NCBI RefSeq assembly: GCF_003885045.1
Contig: NZ_RHJS01000002.1
Location: 1,984,001-2,048,000, forward strand
Reading direction: 5' to 3'
DNA from: Schaedlerella arabinosiphila
Lineage (GTDB): Bacteria; Bacillota; Clostridia; Lachnospirales; Lachnospiraceae
Length of the DNA: 64,000 nt
A program made the position numbers and the translations under genes. Shown one piece after another: positions 55,795 to 64,000 of this stretch (position 1 is the stretch's first letter; every line of letters begins with the position of its first letter). Under the pieces are notes generated by a model. The model had not been told where the DNA came from. It was given only the letters and a program-made list of their open reading frames with translations, and did not search any database.

Positions 55795-56853
55795 TCATGG
55801 ACTGCCTGCTATAAAAGAATAATACTTCTGATAGTTTTCCCTATGGTAATAACGTGCCTCCCCGGTACTTTGGTTATAGACAATGCTCCACTCTGTAGAC
55901 GCAAACTCAGAATCAAAATTGTGCTTGCTTACACTGTCCAGCGCATCTCGTATCCCATCCATATCCAATGAAGAACTGCTCTGCAGCAGGTCTTTCAGCA
56001 TGGCATACCGGATTTTGGATTCTTCCGTCCCAATACCATATTTTTCTCCGGGAGACAGGTAATAGTTTGTGACAACCTCTGTTTCTGTTACCACCATCTC
56101 ATTGTCAATATACTCAACTACAACAGAATGTCCTGTGGCATCAGTCAGAGCAAAATGTACCATCATTCCCGCAGATGCGTGCAAATCATACTGGGAGAGC
56201 AGTTCCACGGCTTCCTCTACGTCAGCCGCCTGATCTAACAGCAGGCGTACCGCCGTTGTTGTGGTCAGGTCCGTTTTCCCTGTATCCTGCTGGAATCCCG
56301 GACTGTCCTGAATCATCAGAACCGCCACACATAATCCTTTTTCATTCATCCCGTCCATAGGGGCAAAAGGCGCCGCCACTGACAGAAGGCGCATCTGCGT
56401 TTCTTCCGGCATACGAAGTCCCAGGTTCAGGAAATCCATATTGACCGTGGAGACAGACGCATATCCTTTCGCCGGACGTGTCTGTACAATCAACGCTGTG
56501 CAGGTTCCCCAGTCAAAATTCCTGCCAAATACCGCCTCACCTTCGGACGTCCTGGCAGAAATGGTGCTGCAGCCAAAGGATGTGCCCCTTAAATCCACAG
56601 GAAACAGACCGTGAAACACATCCTGTATCACAAATTCTGCTACCGCCAGGTCATCAGCCGCACCGCCCTGTTCCAGAAACAAATCAAGCCTATAATCACC
56701 TTTATATTCCATGGAATACAGACCATCCTCCAGCTTTCTGACACTGGCAGCCGTCCGTATGTTTCTCTGGAAAAGTATCACAAGAATAATAATTACAGCG
56801 AATAGCAAAATCAAAATAACATATATAATATATTTCAATCTTATTTTTCTCAT
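55795..56853 (-). CDS. C45-type Ntn hydrolase, membrane-anchored
   Basis: A 352-residue protein from ATG 56853 (AGGAG upstream; the frame to 56940 is not supported). An N-terminal signal anchor (about residues 8-28) is followed by an Ntn-hydrolase domain with the presumed nucleophile Cys 95 in SFGCST and AVFGRNFDWGTC, like the protein at 52272-53408. The two share long stretches (ASVSTVNMDF, MNEKGL, MIQDSPG, TTTTAVRLLLD), so they are paralogues with different anchoring (lipid versus membrane helix). It would cleave amide bonds at the outer face of the membrane. The substrate is unknown. Confidence 0.8.
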   Translation of the reverse strand: MRKIRLKYIIYVILILLFAVIIILVILFQRNIRTAASVRKLEDGLYSMEYKGDYRLDLFLEQGGAADDLAVAEFVIQDVFHGLFPVDLRGTSFGCSTISARTSEGEAVFGRNFDWGTCTALIVQTRPAKGYASVSTVNMDFLNLGLRMPEETQMRLLSVAAPFAPMDGMNEKGLCVAVLMIQDSPGFQQDTGKTDLTTTTAVRLLLDQAADVEEAVELLSQYDLHASAGMMVHFALTDATGHSVVVEYIDNEMVVTETEVVTNYYLSPGEKYGIGTEESKIRYAMLKDLLQSSSSLDMDGIRDALDSVSKHNFDSEFASTEWSIVYNQSTGEARYYHRENYQKYYSFIAGSP

Positions 56854-56876
56854 TTCATACTCCTGACCGCGTTCCC

Positions 56877-57971
56877 CTACTTTCCAAAATAGGCAGCAAT
56901 CTCTTTCATTCTGGAACCCTGCCTTACATGGAATGGGCACCTCCTGTCACAATGGCCGCAGCCTGTGCAGTCGGAGGCTTTCTTCTCCAGATTTCCATAA
57001 TGCCTTTCTGCCATGGAATCCCCCGCCACTGCCAGGTCATAGTATTTATTGATCAGTCCCACATTCAGGCCTGCAGGACAGGGCTGGCAATGATTACAGT
57101 ACACACAGTTTCCCACAGCCTCCCCTGGCGTAAATGTACCGATAGTGGAGTAGTCCCTTTCCTTGGTAGAAGCCCCAAAAAATCCCAACAGATTTTTTAC
57201 ATCCTCCGCAGTTCGGATACCCGGCAGCACCGTCAGCACTCCCGGCTTATCCAATGCATATTGGATGCACTGGTAACGTGTCAGCGCTCTGCCAAAAGGC
57301 GATGTTTTATCATCCAGCAGCTGCCCGCCGGAAAAGGGTTTCATCACGGAAATGCCCACCCCGTCCGCCTCGCATCTGCGGTACATCGACATCCGCTCTT
57401 CGGTACTGCCGTTTGCATAGTCTCCATGCCTGTAATCATATCCGGGATTGATGGAGAACATCAGCTGATCCACAATTCCGGCATCCAGTACCTTTGTCAC
57501 AAGGCCGGGCGTATGAGAAGACAGCCCGATATGCCGTACCACTCCCTGCTTTTTTAACTCCAAAAGATACTTAAGCGCGCCGCCCTCCTGATAAGCCTAC
57601 CAGTCCTTTTCTTCATCCAGGCAGTGGATAAACCCATAGTCTATGTAGTCAGTATGCAATGCTGTCAGCTGGGCATCCACGGAACGCCTGATTGTCTCCA
57701 CATTCGTAGTCCATCCATATGCGCCGCTTTCATAATTTGCGCCAAAATGTACCTGATAGTATATATCTTTCCTGACGGATGAAAAGGCTTTCCCATAATA
57801 GATAAATGTCTTTGCATCAGCTGTGGCAAGGTCAGCATAGTTGATGCCATTTTCATAAGCATATTCCAGTGCCTGGATTGCCTCTTTTTCCTCCGCTTCT
57901 GCAATATAGCTTGTTCCCAGACCGATCACACTGATATGGTCGCCTGTCCTTTTGTTTATTCTGTACTCCAT
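56877..57971 (-). pseudogene. ferredoxin-type aldo/keto reductase interrupted by an amber codon
   Basis: The reading frame starts at ATG 57971 (GGAGG upstream), encodes an aldo/keto reductase N-terminus (GLGTSYIAEAEEKEAIQALE, NGINYADLATADAKTF), stops at TAG 57597-57599 after EEKDW, and continues in the same frame (YQEGGALKYLLELKKQGVVR) to a Fe-S C-terminus with CVYCNHCQPCPAG and CTGCGHCDRRCPF, ending at 56877. No other damage is visible, so it is a recent nonsense mutation, a sequencing error, or a readthrough case. Intact it would be about 364 residues and a paralogue of the reductase at 44578-45690. Confidence 0.75.
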
Positions 57972-57992
57972 CGATTGTCCTCCATTCCAAAG

Positions 57993-58892
57993 TTATATAG
58001 AATTGACCATCAGCCCGGTCAGAAAAGAAAATAGCATGATATATGCCAGATATAGTGTAAACCGCTTTATTCCCAACACAATCTTTACCGCTCCCAGATT
58101 CGTGATCTTTGTAGCCGGCCCGGTAATCATAAAGGCTGCGGCACTCCCCAAACTCATGCCGTCCATGAGCCACGCCTGCAAAAGCGGTATGGTTCCCCCG
58201 CCGCAAGCATAAAGGGGAACCCCAATGGTTGCTGCCATCAGGACGCCGAATGCCTCATTGCCGCCGAATAACCCGGCTACCGTATCCGCAGGCACATACC
58301 TCTGAAACAATGCAGATAAAGCAATACCCGCCAGAAAATACCATCCCGTAGCCCTCACATTTCTGGCCAGATTTTTGAGAAAGCGAAACAGCAGATTGGA
58401 ATCTGTATCCCTGCTCCCTGTTTCCTCAAAACCTTTAAAAGAGAAAAAGGACCGGTTGCGGTAAAAGAGCCGTATCAGCCCTCCGGCAAAAACGCCACAT
58501 AAAAAACAGGATACCAGACGCACTGCCAGAGCGGTCACTCCCAGGGCTGCGCTGTAAATCAGCAGCTGTGGATTCAGCAGAATGGAACTCATCATAAAAG
58601 CCGCCAGCCAATCATCCCGCATTCCGCTTTTTGAAAAAGATGCGGCAATAGGAATTGTCCCGTACATACAAAGAGGCGAGGCAATCCCTAATGCACTGGC
58701 GATGACAATCCCCAAAATCCCCAGCCGCTTTTCGCCCATAAAACGGAACGCACTGTGAATGCGGTCTTTCAGGAAAACGGAGACCAGGCTGCCCAACACC
58801 ATTCCCAATACCCAGTATTTAAAAATCTGCTCCAGCTGGACACTGAAATAATACCAGAGATAAACCGCCTCACGGTGCAGCATGTCAGCCAT
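57993..58892 (-). CDS. permease of the DUF318/ArsP-like type
   Basis: A 299-residue membrane protein with about eight helices. It has ASPLCMYGTIPIAASFSKSG in the first half and TIGVPLYACGGGTIPLLQAW in the second, the paired Pro/Cys/Gly motifs of the PF03773 permease family. Members export arsenic compounds or other small molecules. It lies 21 bp upstream of the interrupted reductase and overlaps the DUF362 gene by 8 bp, so the three probably form one transcript. Confidence 0.88.
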   Translation of the reverse strand: MADMLHREAVYLWYYFSVQLEQIFKYWVLGMVLGSLVSVFLKDRIHSAFRFMGEKRLGILGIVIASALGIASPLCMYGTIPIAASFSKSGMRDDWLAAFMMSSILLNPQLLIYSAALGVTALAVRLVSCFLCGVFAGGLIRLFYRNRSFFSFKGFEETGSRDTDSNLLFRFLKNLARNVRATGWYFLAGIALSALFQRYVPADTVAGLFGGNEAFGVLMAATIGVPLYACGGGTIPLLQAWLMDGMSLGSAAAFMITGPATKITNLGAVKIVLGIKRFTLYLAYIMLFSFLTGLMVNSI

Positions 58893-60015
58893 CTATACTT
58901 ACCAGCCTGTATTCCCGGTATCCCAAACCGATTTTTTCCGCCTGCTCCAAAGTGTGCAGGCCGTTGCGGGATTCTATCCGGTCGATCAGTGACTGCCCAT
59001 CCTCTGCCTCATAGACCAGATCCACACAGGCCTGGTCAAGCGCCACCGGATCGTAGGAGGCCAGAATACCAATATCATGCATATCCGGCTCCGCAGGGCT
59101 TCCGTCACAATCGCAGTCCACCGACAAACGGTTCATCACATTGATATACACAATATTTCCATCCAGATAGTCCACAACCGATTTCCCGGCCTCAGCCATG
59201 GATTCCAGAAAGGCATCCTGACTGCCGCCCCACATACTCCCGCCTGTGCCGCCGCTGTGGATATGGGATTTTCCTTCCGAAGATGCAATTCCAATGGAGA
59301 TATTCTTGATTGCCCCTCCGAACCCTGCCATAGAATGTCCTTTAAAATGAGACAGCACCACATAATAATCATAGTTCGCGAAATGCGCCCCCACATAATT
59401 TTCCGTCAGATTATCCCCGCCCGTTACCGGCAGCGTTATGGAGCCTTCCTCGTCCATAATATCCACATCCGCAATGGCGGTATATCCATGCTCCTCTGCC
59501 ACCTGATAGTGCATGGCTGTATTTGCTCTGGAACCTCCATAGGCGGTATTGCACTCCACAATGGTTCCCTCCAGAGACTCCACCAGCTCACCAATAAGTT
59601 CCGTCCGAAGGTAATTGCTGCCCGGCTCACCGGTAGAGAGCTTTACGGCAATTTTGCCGGAAGGAGATGCAGACAGCGCCTGGTAAATATCCATGAGTCC
59701 CTGACTGCTTAAATCTGTTGTCATATATACCACCGGCGTATCTGTCTCTCCGTTCTGGCCTTCTGCGGCTGATGCTTCCGGATCACGATTTGCCATATCT
59801 TCTGATGTGTTTTCCGGCAATTCTTCTGTTCCCGATATTTCTGCTGCACCGCTCTCCATTTCGGAATCCGATTCCTCATGTCTGTCCTGTACCACCTCTG
59901 CACTGCTTTCATTTATTTCCGGCCTTTCCGCAGAAGGACCCTCCGCATTTCGCCCACAGCCGGAAAACACGATTGACAACAGTAATGCAAAAGAAAGCAA
60001 ATATTTCTTTTTCAT
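58885..60015 (-). CDS. DUF362-domain lipoprotein
   Basis: A 376-residue protein from ATG 60015, 9 bases after AGGAGG. It has a lipobox (VFSGC), an acidic low-complexity linker (about 25-90) and a DUF362-type domain (AVKLSTGEPGSNYLRTELIG, VVLSHFKGHSMAGFGGAIKN, GIGIASSEGKSHIH-like, DIGILASYDPVALDQACVD). Cytoplasmic DUF362 proteins usually carry ferredoxin clusters; this secreted one has none. Its function is unknown. It is the first gene of the DUF362-permease-reductase unit. Confidence 0.85.
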   Translation of the reverse strand: MKKKYLLSFALLLSIVFSGCGRNAEGPSAERPEINESSAEVVQDRHEESDSEMESGAAEISGTEELPENTSEDMANRDPEASAAEGQNGETDTPVVYMTTDLSSQGLMDIYQALSASPSGKIAVKLSTGEPGSNYLRTELIGELVESLEGTIVECNTAYGGSRANTAMHYQVAEEHGYTAIADVDIMDEEGSITLPVTGGDNLTENYVGAHFANYDYYVVLSHFKGHSMAGFGGAIKNISIGIASSEGKSHIHSGGTGGSMWGGSQDAFLESMAEAGKSVVDYLDGNIVYINVMNRLSVDCDCDGSPAEPDMHDIGILASYDPVALDQACVDLVYEAEDGQSLIDRIESRNGLHTLEQAEKIGLGYREYRLVSIDG

Positions 60016-60039
60016 CAAAGCATCCCTCCTTCCATAACC

Positions 60040-60738
60040 TTAATCAATCCGAAACCGATAACCTGCTCCCCATACGGTTTCGATAAACTGATTCTTTGAT
60101 TCATTTTTCCCCAGTTTATCCCGCAGGCGGTTGATATGTACCGTCACGGTTGCCGCATCTCCCAGAGAATCCATCCCCCACACCCGGTCAAACAGGGTAT
60201 CCTTTGAGAACACCAGATTGGGATTCTCCGCCAGAAACAACAGCAGCTCAAATTCCTTGTTGACCAGTATGACTTCCTTTTTATCCAGATAGATTCTCCT
60301 TGATTTCGGCAGGATCGTCAGGTTCCGGTAGGTAATCTCTGTCTCCTGCTGTTCCTCTTCTTCCGTGGTAGAAAGCAGGTTATGAATATAGATATGGGAT
60401 TTTACCCTGGCCACCAGCTCCGTAGGGCTGAAAGGCTTTACCAGATAATCGTCCGCCCCCAGTCCCAATCCCCGTATTTTATCGATATCCTCTTTTTTGG
60501 CTGTCACCATAATGATAGGCAGCCGAAGACTCTTTCGCAGCTCCCTGCAGACATCAAACCCGGTTTTGCCGGGGAGCATCACGTCCAACAGAATGGCGTC
60601 ATATTTTTCTGTTTTTGCCTTTTGTTCTCCTGTGATTCCGTCAAAGGCCAGATCCGTCTCATATCCATTCGCTTCCAGATAATCCCTCTCCAATTCCGCA
60701 ATCAGCTCATCGTCCTCTATAATCAGTATCCTCTCCAT
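60040..60738 (-). CDS. OmpR-family response regulator
   Basis: A 232-residue regulator: receiver domain with the acidic pair in IIEDDEL, the phospho-accepting Asp in LLDVMLPGKTGFD and Lys in LVKPFSP; then a winged helix-turn-helix (LFLAENPNLVFSKDTLFDRV, DAATVTVHINRLRDKLG). It is 18 bp downstream of the histidine kinase gene, so the two form a two-component system. Its binding sites may be the direct-repeat boxes at 43749, 53487 and 62364. Confidence 0.93.
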   Translation of the reverse strand: MERILIIEDDELIAELERDYLEANGYETDLAFDGITGEQKAKTEKYDAILLDVMLPGKTGFDVCRELRKSLRLPIIMVTAKKEDIDKIRGLGLGADDYLVKPFSPTELVARVKSHIYIHNLLSTTEEEEQQETEITYRNLTILPKSRRIYLDKKEVILVNKEFELLLFLAENPNLVFSKDTLFDRVWGMDSLGDAATVTVHINRLRDKLGKNESKNQFIETVWGAGYRFRID

Positions 60739-60756
60739 CGCAGATGATTCCTTTCC

Positions 60757-62265
60757 CTAATTCTTCCCGTATTCCCTCTCTCCATCTGTAACCGGAATGT
60801 TAATTATCACTGCCAGCCCTCCCCTGTTTTCTGCTCTTATGGTTCCTCCATGACCGAGGATGATTTCTTTCACCACCGCCAGCCCGATGCCGCTTCCTTT
60901 TTCTGCGCTGTTCCTGGAATCATCCACCCGGTAGAAGCTGTCAAATATCTGTTCCAGACACTCCTTTGGCACTCCGGGGCCGTCATCCTGGAATACCAGT
61001 TCCAGGCAGTTTCCCTCCAGTTTCCTTTTCATGGAAATAAGGACTCTCGAATTTTCTTTTCTCCGGTATCTCACCGTATTGGCAAACAGGTTATTAAAGA
61101 TACGTTTAAATTCTTCTCTGTCCAGCCTGACCGAAAAACTGCCTTTCCCGCAGGAATATGCAATCTGTACCTGCTGGTTTTCCATATCCGGACGCACAAG
61201 CTCCAGATACTTTTCCACATAATCTTTAAAATCCGTGTCCTCCATATGATACCGGAAACCGGCATCCAGCCTGCTGTATTCGGAAAGGCTGTCTACCAGG
61301 CTGACCAGATTCCCGGTTCTTGTCTTTATGGCCTGCAGGTAACGAAGCTGTTTTTCCGGTGTGTCCGCAATGCCGTCTAAAAGTCCGTCCAGATACCCCA
61401 TAATGGTAGTCAATGGCGTCCGCAGGTCATGGGAGATCCCGGTGATCAGGTTCCGCCTGCGCTTTTCATCCTTCAGCCGCTGCTGTACAGACTCCTGCAG
61501 GTAAACACGCATCTCATCAAAATCCCTGCACACCTGGCCGAACTCATCCTTTTTCTCATACTGCATAGGCGTATCCAAATTTCCTTCCCGGATCTCTTTT
61601 GTGCCAAGGCTTAATTTCCCAAGAGGTTTTAAAATACTGCCGGAAATCCACCAGGAAAGAATACCGTTGATGCACACGGTCAGAGCTACAAAAAGAACCA
61701 GGATGCCGGCCAGATAACGCAGGATACCGTTTTTCAGATAATTTACCATCGTTCCATCGGTTTCCTGTGGGTGGACAGCCGTAATACAGAAAATACTTTC
61801 CCCGTGCCAGAAAGTGCTTTTGATCACGGACACCTCATACCGGCTGGCGGTCAGCATTTTTGCATAATCAATGGCATCTCCTGCCACAGACCGGGCCGTA
61901 TCCAGATCTTCGTCGGACAGGTTGGAATAGATTCTTTCTCCATCCTTTGTAATCATAAAACGGTAGCCCAGTCCGGACAGTTTATGTTCCAGATGTGTCA
62001 TTTCATCACTATGCCGGATCTCTGCCTGGCAGCCATCCATTTCCGGACACTGTCCCCAGTTGTTTTCCCAAAGCTCCTGCTGGTAGTTATAGATCATGCT
62101 CTGGGCAAACTGCATTCCATTTTCATCGCTGTACATATCCATAAAAGTATGCCAGTAGCTTCCTAGAGAGGTATTCAGGCACACAATGAGCACTACCGAT
62201 GTAAACAGAATCGGTATCAGAACCATCATAATATTGGACAATCTGATTTTTTTCTTAATGGTCAC
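60757..62265 (-). CDS. sensor histidine kinase
   Basis: A 502-residue kinase starting at GTG 62265 (GGAG upstream). Two membrane helices (about 12-32 and 185-207) enclose an outside sensor domain of 150 residues. A HAMP segment, the H-box ISHDLRTPLTTIMGYLDG, the N-box NNLFANTVRYRR, the G1 box DDGPGVPK and G2 GSGIGLAVVKEI follow. All catalytic motifs are intact. The signal is unknown. The regulator gene follows, and the direct-repeat box at 62364-62377 lies about 100 bp upstream, which suggests autoregulation. Confidence 0.93.
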   Translation of the reverse strand: MTIKKKIRLSNIMMVLIPILFTSVVLIVCLNTSLGSYWHTFMDMYSDENGMQFAQSMIYNYQQELWENNWGQCPEMDGCQAEIRHSDEMTHLEHKLSGLGYRFMITKDGERIYSNLSDEDLDTARSVAGDAIDYAKMLTASRYEVSVIKSTFWHGESIFCITAVHPQETDGTMVNYLKNGILRYLAGILVLFVALTVCINGILSWWISGSILKPLGKLSLGTKEIREGNLDTPMQYEKKDEFGQVCRDFDEMRVYLQESVQQRLKDEKRRRNLITGISHDLRTPLTTIMGYLDGLLDGIADTPEKQLRYLQAIKTRTGNLVSLVDSLSEYSRLDAGFRYHMEDTDFKDYVEKYLELVRPDMENQQVQIAYSCGKGSFSVRLDREEFKRIFNNLFANTVRYRRKENSRVLISMKRKLEGNCLELVFQDDGPGVPKECLEQIFDSFYRVDDSRNSAEKGSGIGLAVVKEIILGHGGTIRAENRGGLAVIINIPVTDGEREYGKN

Positions 62266-62363
62266 TTTCTATGTTCTCCTTTTCCTGCTGGCTTTCTATC
62301 CATTCACATTCCACCCTGTGTTCAGATTAGCATGGCAGGATAAAAGAATTCACAAGAATATCT

Positions 62364-62377
62364 AAACAATTTCTAAA
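62364..62377 (-). promoter_or_regulatory. response-regulator-like box upstream of the kinase operon
   Basis: The minus strand reads TTTAGAAATTGTTTAGATAT, a direct repeat of TTTAGA with 11-base spacing, sharing the core AAACAATTTCTAAA (plus-strand sense) with the boxes at 43749 and 53487. It overlaps the last codons of the flavodoxin gene and lies about 98 bp upstream of the kinase start. Confidence 0.6.
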
Positions 62378-62894
62378 CTACACTTTTTCCAAAGGCTTTC
62401 AGTTCTGCCAGTTTTTCTTCTGATTTGTTTTGTTTGTCATATGCTGTAAAGATTCCCATATTTTCCAGCTGCAGATAATCCAGAAATGAGTTCTGGTACT
62501 CATAGATCGCCCCGTCATATACCTGGTCGCTCCCAGAGCTTAAAATCAGCGCCGCTTTTTTCAGGTTTGCCGGTTTGTCCAGAGCATAAATACGGTTAAT
62601 GGCACATTGAAGCTGTCCCGTCAGGCTGTGATAATACACTGGCGAGGCCAGCACAATCATCTCTGCCTCCGAAAGAACCGGATAGACTTTCTGCATATCA
62701 TCCTGCTGGATACACCTGCCCTCTCCTTTGGTATGGCAGTATTCACAGGCCAGACAGCCTGCAATTTTCTTTTGGCATACCGGCACTACAATGATTTCAT
62801 GCCCATTCTCTTTTGCACCTTCCGCAAAAGCCTCTACCATAGCCGCCGTATTCCCGTTTGGGCGAGGGCTTCCATTTAACACTAAAATCTTCAT
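62373..62894 (-). CDS. flavodoxin-family NAD(P)H-dependent FMN reductase-like
   Basis: A 173-residue flavoprotein: the phosphate-binding loop NGSPRPNGNTAAMVEA (about residues 6-21) for FMN, the Cys-rich CLACEYCHTKGEGRC near residue 48, and MIVLASPVYYHSLTGQLQCA. Such proteins are FMN-binding reductases, often with an iron-sulfur-like Cys cluster, and frequently act with aldo/keto reductases and LysR regulators in Clostridia. It overlaps the next flavodoxin gene by four bases. GGGAGG precedes ATG 62894. Confidence 0.88.
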   Translation of the reverse strand: MKILVLNGSPRPNGNTAAMVEAFAEGAKENGHEIIVVPVCQKKIAGCLACEYCHTKGEGRCIQQDDMQKVYPVLSEAEMIVLASPVYYHSLTGQLQCAINRIYALDKPANLKKAALILSSGSDQVYDGAIYEYQNSFLDYLQLENMGIFTAYDKQNKSEEKLAELKAFGKSVV

Positions 62895-63430
62895 ACCTGC
62901 CTCCCCATTTCATGGGCTTTCTCCAAAGCGCTGTGTCCTCTTGCCATTCCCGGAGCGTCAACGCCGCCTGCAAAGATATATCCCGCAAGATATGCCCTCT
63001 CAAAACAGGCAATAAATCCCTCCAGTCCTTTCTTCGCTCCCTCTATGGCATGTTCATCCTCATCTGCCGCTGTCGCCAGAAGATACACCGCCCGATACGC
63101 ATAATCTGCGGTATATAAAGAATTTGCCCGATCAAGCAGCGTCTTCATCTGTCCGCTCATCTCATAATAGTAAACGGGCGTGGCAAAGACCAGTACATCC
63201 GCATGCAGCATCTTTTCCACAATTCCACCGGCATCATCCTGGATGACGCAATTCCCTGTTTTCTGGCAGGCCAGACAGCCCCTGCAGAATCCAATGGTTT
63301 TATCTTTCAGGCTCACTTTTTCCACCTTATGGCCCGCTTCCTTGGCACCATTTATAAACGCCTCTGCCAGCAAATCCGAATTGCTGTCTGCTCTCAGGCT
63401 GGTTGAAACCACTAATATTTTTTTACTCAT
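62891..63430 (-). CDS. flavodoxin-family protein (second copy)
   Basis: A 179-residue flavoprotein with STSLRADSNSDLLAEAF as FMN phosphate loop, CRGCLACQKTGNC as Cys-rich motif and VFATPVYYYEMSGQMKTLLD. It is a paralogue of the downstream gene and overlaps it, so the two are made together, perhaps as a heteromer. Redox partners are not visible, but ferredoxin-type reductases lie in the same region. AAGAAGGAAG precedes ATG 63430. Confidence 0.88.
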   Translation of the reverse strand: MSKKILVVSTSLRADSNSDLLAEAFINGAKEAGHKVEKVSLKDKTIGFCRGCLACQKTGNCVIQDDAGGIVEKMLHADVLVFATPVYYYEMSGQMKTLLDRANSLYTADYAYRAVYLLATAADEDEHAIEGAKKGLEGFIACFERAYLAGYIFAGGVDAPGMARGHSALEKAHEMGRQV

Positions 63431-63455
63431 TTTCTCTTCCTTCTTTCTCTCAAAG

Positions 63456-63695
63456 TTATCTTTTTCCTGCCGGTTTTCCCTGAATCTGATAGATCAAATA
63501 ATCCAGGCAGGAAATCCTTTTTTCATCCTTATGGACCCTGCCAAGCAGATACTCCCTCTGATGTTCTAACAGTTCCAGCTGCTTCGTCTGCTGCCCCTTG
63601 TCAAACCATCCCAAAAAATCCTGGATCATTTCGTTTTCACATCCGGCATCTTCCAGGTTCTGTATGACAGCTTCCCGGCTTCCTATGGCCATCAT
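63456..63695 (-). CDS. small protein of unknown function
   Basis: A 79-residue protein from ATG 63695, after GGGGGTGG; the frame to 63755 is not supported and would run into the 36-bp element. It is helical and charged (SREAVIQNLEDAGCENEMIQ, then LELLEHQREYLLG). It is the first gene of the flavodoxin operon and lies divergent from the LysR gene. I do not recognise the family. Confidence 0.75.
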   Translation of the reverse strand: MMAIGSREAVIQNLEDAGCENEMIQDFLGWFDKGQQTKQLELLEHQREYLLGRVHKDEKRISCLDYLIYQIQGKPAGKR

Positions 63696-63746
63696 GTTAC
63701 CACCCCCTGATGTTTTTGATAGTTCCAATATAAACCCGTATAAGTA

Positions 63747-63782
63747 AAATAGCAAATATTTATATATAATCCATTTTCATAG
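63747..63782. repeat. 36-bp intergenic element, copy 3
   Basis: Begins AAATAGCAAATATTTATA and ends ATAG. It lies between the flavodoxin operon and the LysR gene, about 50 bp upstream of ATG 63695, in the same orientation as the copies at 44474 and 53577. Confidence 0.65.
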
Positions 63783-63811
63783 TTGAAACCTATTGAAATT
63801 CGTGTTAGGAT
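63783..63811 (+). promoter_or_regulatory. promoter of the LysR gene
   Basis: TTGAAA (63783-63788), a 17-bp spacer and TAGGAT (63806-63811), next to the 36-bp element, so binding at that element could control both directions. Confidence 0.55.
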
Positions 63812-63927
63812 GTATTCAGGGTTTCCTTGTTATTGCCGAATGGCATAGAGGTATCCTCAGGCAAAGCTTCCTTTAAAGATAAAAATAGCGTTGTAAACAG
63901 ATCAGAACAATAAGAAGGAGCGTAAAT

Positions 63928-64000
63928 ATGGAAATACGGGTATTGCAATATTTTCTTGCCATCGCAAGAGAACAGAGCATCATACGGGCCGCCGAGTCTC
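63928..64000 (+). CDS. LysR-family regulator, N-terminus only
   Basis: ATG 63928 (AAGGAG upstream) opens a frame that runs off the window: MEIRVLQYFLAIAREQSI, then IRAAES. This is the start of a LysR-type winged helix-turn-helix regulator. It is divergent from the flavodoxin operon, the usual arrangement for control of a neighbouring operon. The effector domain lies outside the window. Confidence 0.88.
   Translation, partial: MEIRVLQYFLAIAREQSIIRAAES

Noticed and set aside
57493..57600. Two separate reductase genes split at 57597
   Set aside because: Both pieces are in the same frame and together give one normal reductase; the second piece has no ribosome site at its supposed start.

Overview
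The window looks like DNA from an anaerobic Gram-positive gut bacterium of the class Clostridia, most likely Lachnospiraceae. The signs are strong AGGAGG-type ribosome binding sites, many Rho-independent terminators, lipoproteins with Clostridia-type lipoboxes, ferredoxin-type aldo/keto reductases, a class B sortase and a group IIC intron. Assignment to family is inference from protein style only.

About 1 to 40 kb reads as part of a large integrative (ICE-like) element; no relaxase or type IV secretion gene is visible, so those would lie left of the window. From left to right it holds: (1) a minus-strand module at 1-6166 with a AAA ATPase, a zincin/vWA protein, a MoxR/CobS-like AAA ATPase, a membrane protein and a single-stranded DNA-binding protein; (2) a group IIC intron at 6367-8263, inserted just after a terminator; (3) a small operon at 8424-10301 facing an XRE regulator across a palindromic operator; (4) an AT-rich two-gene cargo at 11965-15962, pairing a very large Hsp90/sacsin-like ATPase with a nuclease-like protein; (5) a densely overlapped minus-strand operon at 16299-28576 of about 21 mostly unrecognised genes, including a NAD-dependent DNA ligase, two YkgJ-type cysteine-cluster proteins, a YodL-domain protein and an ADP-ribosyltransferase-like/HD fusion; (6) an AT-rich QatABCD anti-phage system at 28961-33747; (7) a sortase B and a tyrosine recombinase at 34016-35710, followed by arm-type repeats; (8) plus-strand cargo at 36059-39636 with a deoxyribosyltransferase-like protein, an excisionase-like protein, an AlbA/Schlafen-type ATPase and an XRE regulator.

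From 40 to 64 kb nearly all genes are on the minus strand and look chromosomal: a PatB-type C-S lyase, cyclophilin-like lipoproteins, a LysE exporter, a DUF3737 protein, an acetyltransferase, aldo/keto reductases (one with an amber codon), alpha/beta hydrolases, an ABC exporter beside a CapK-like adenylate-forming enzyme, two C45-type Ntn hydrolases, a CMD-cupin fusion, a DUF362 protein, a permease, a two-component system, flavodoxins and the start of a LysR regulator.

Two repeated intergenic elements may tie this right half together. One is a direct-repeat box with core TTTAGAAATTGTTTA, found upstream of the histidine kinase operon and of two other transcription units. The other is an ungapped 36-bp element found upstream of three transcription units, one of them next to the LysR gene. 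Further points of interest are an in-frame 78-bp palindromic insertion inside the integrase catalytic domain, and the ATPase/nuclease pair and ART-HD fusion, which are candidate undescribed defence or conflict functions.
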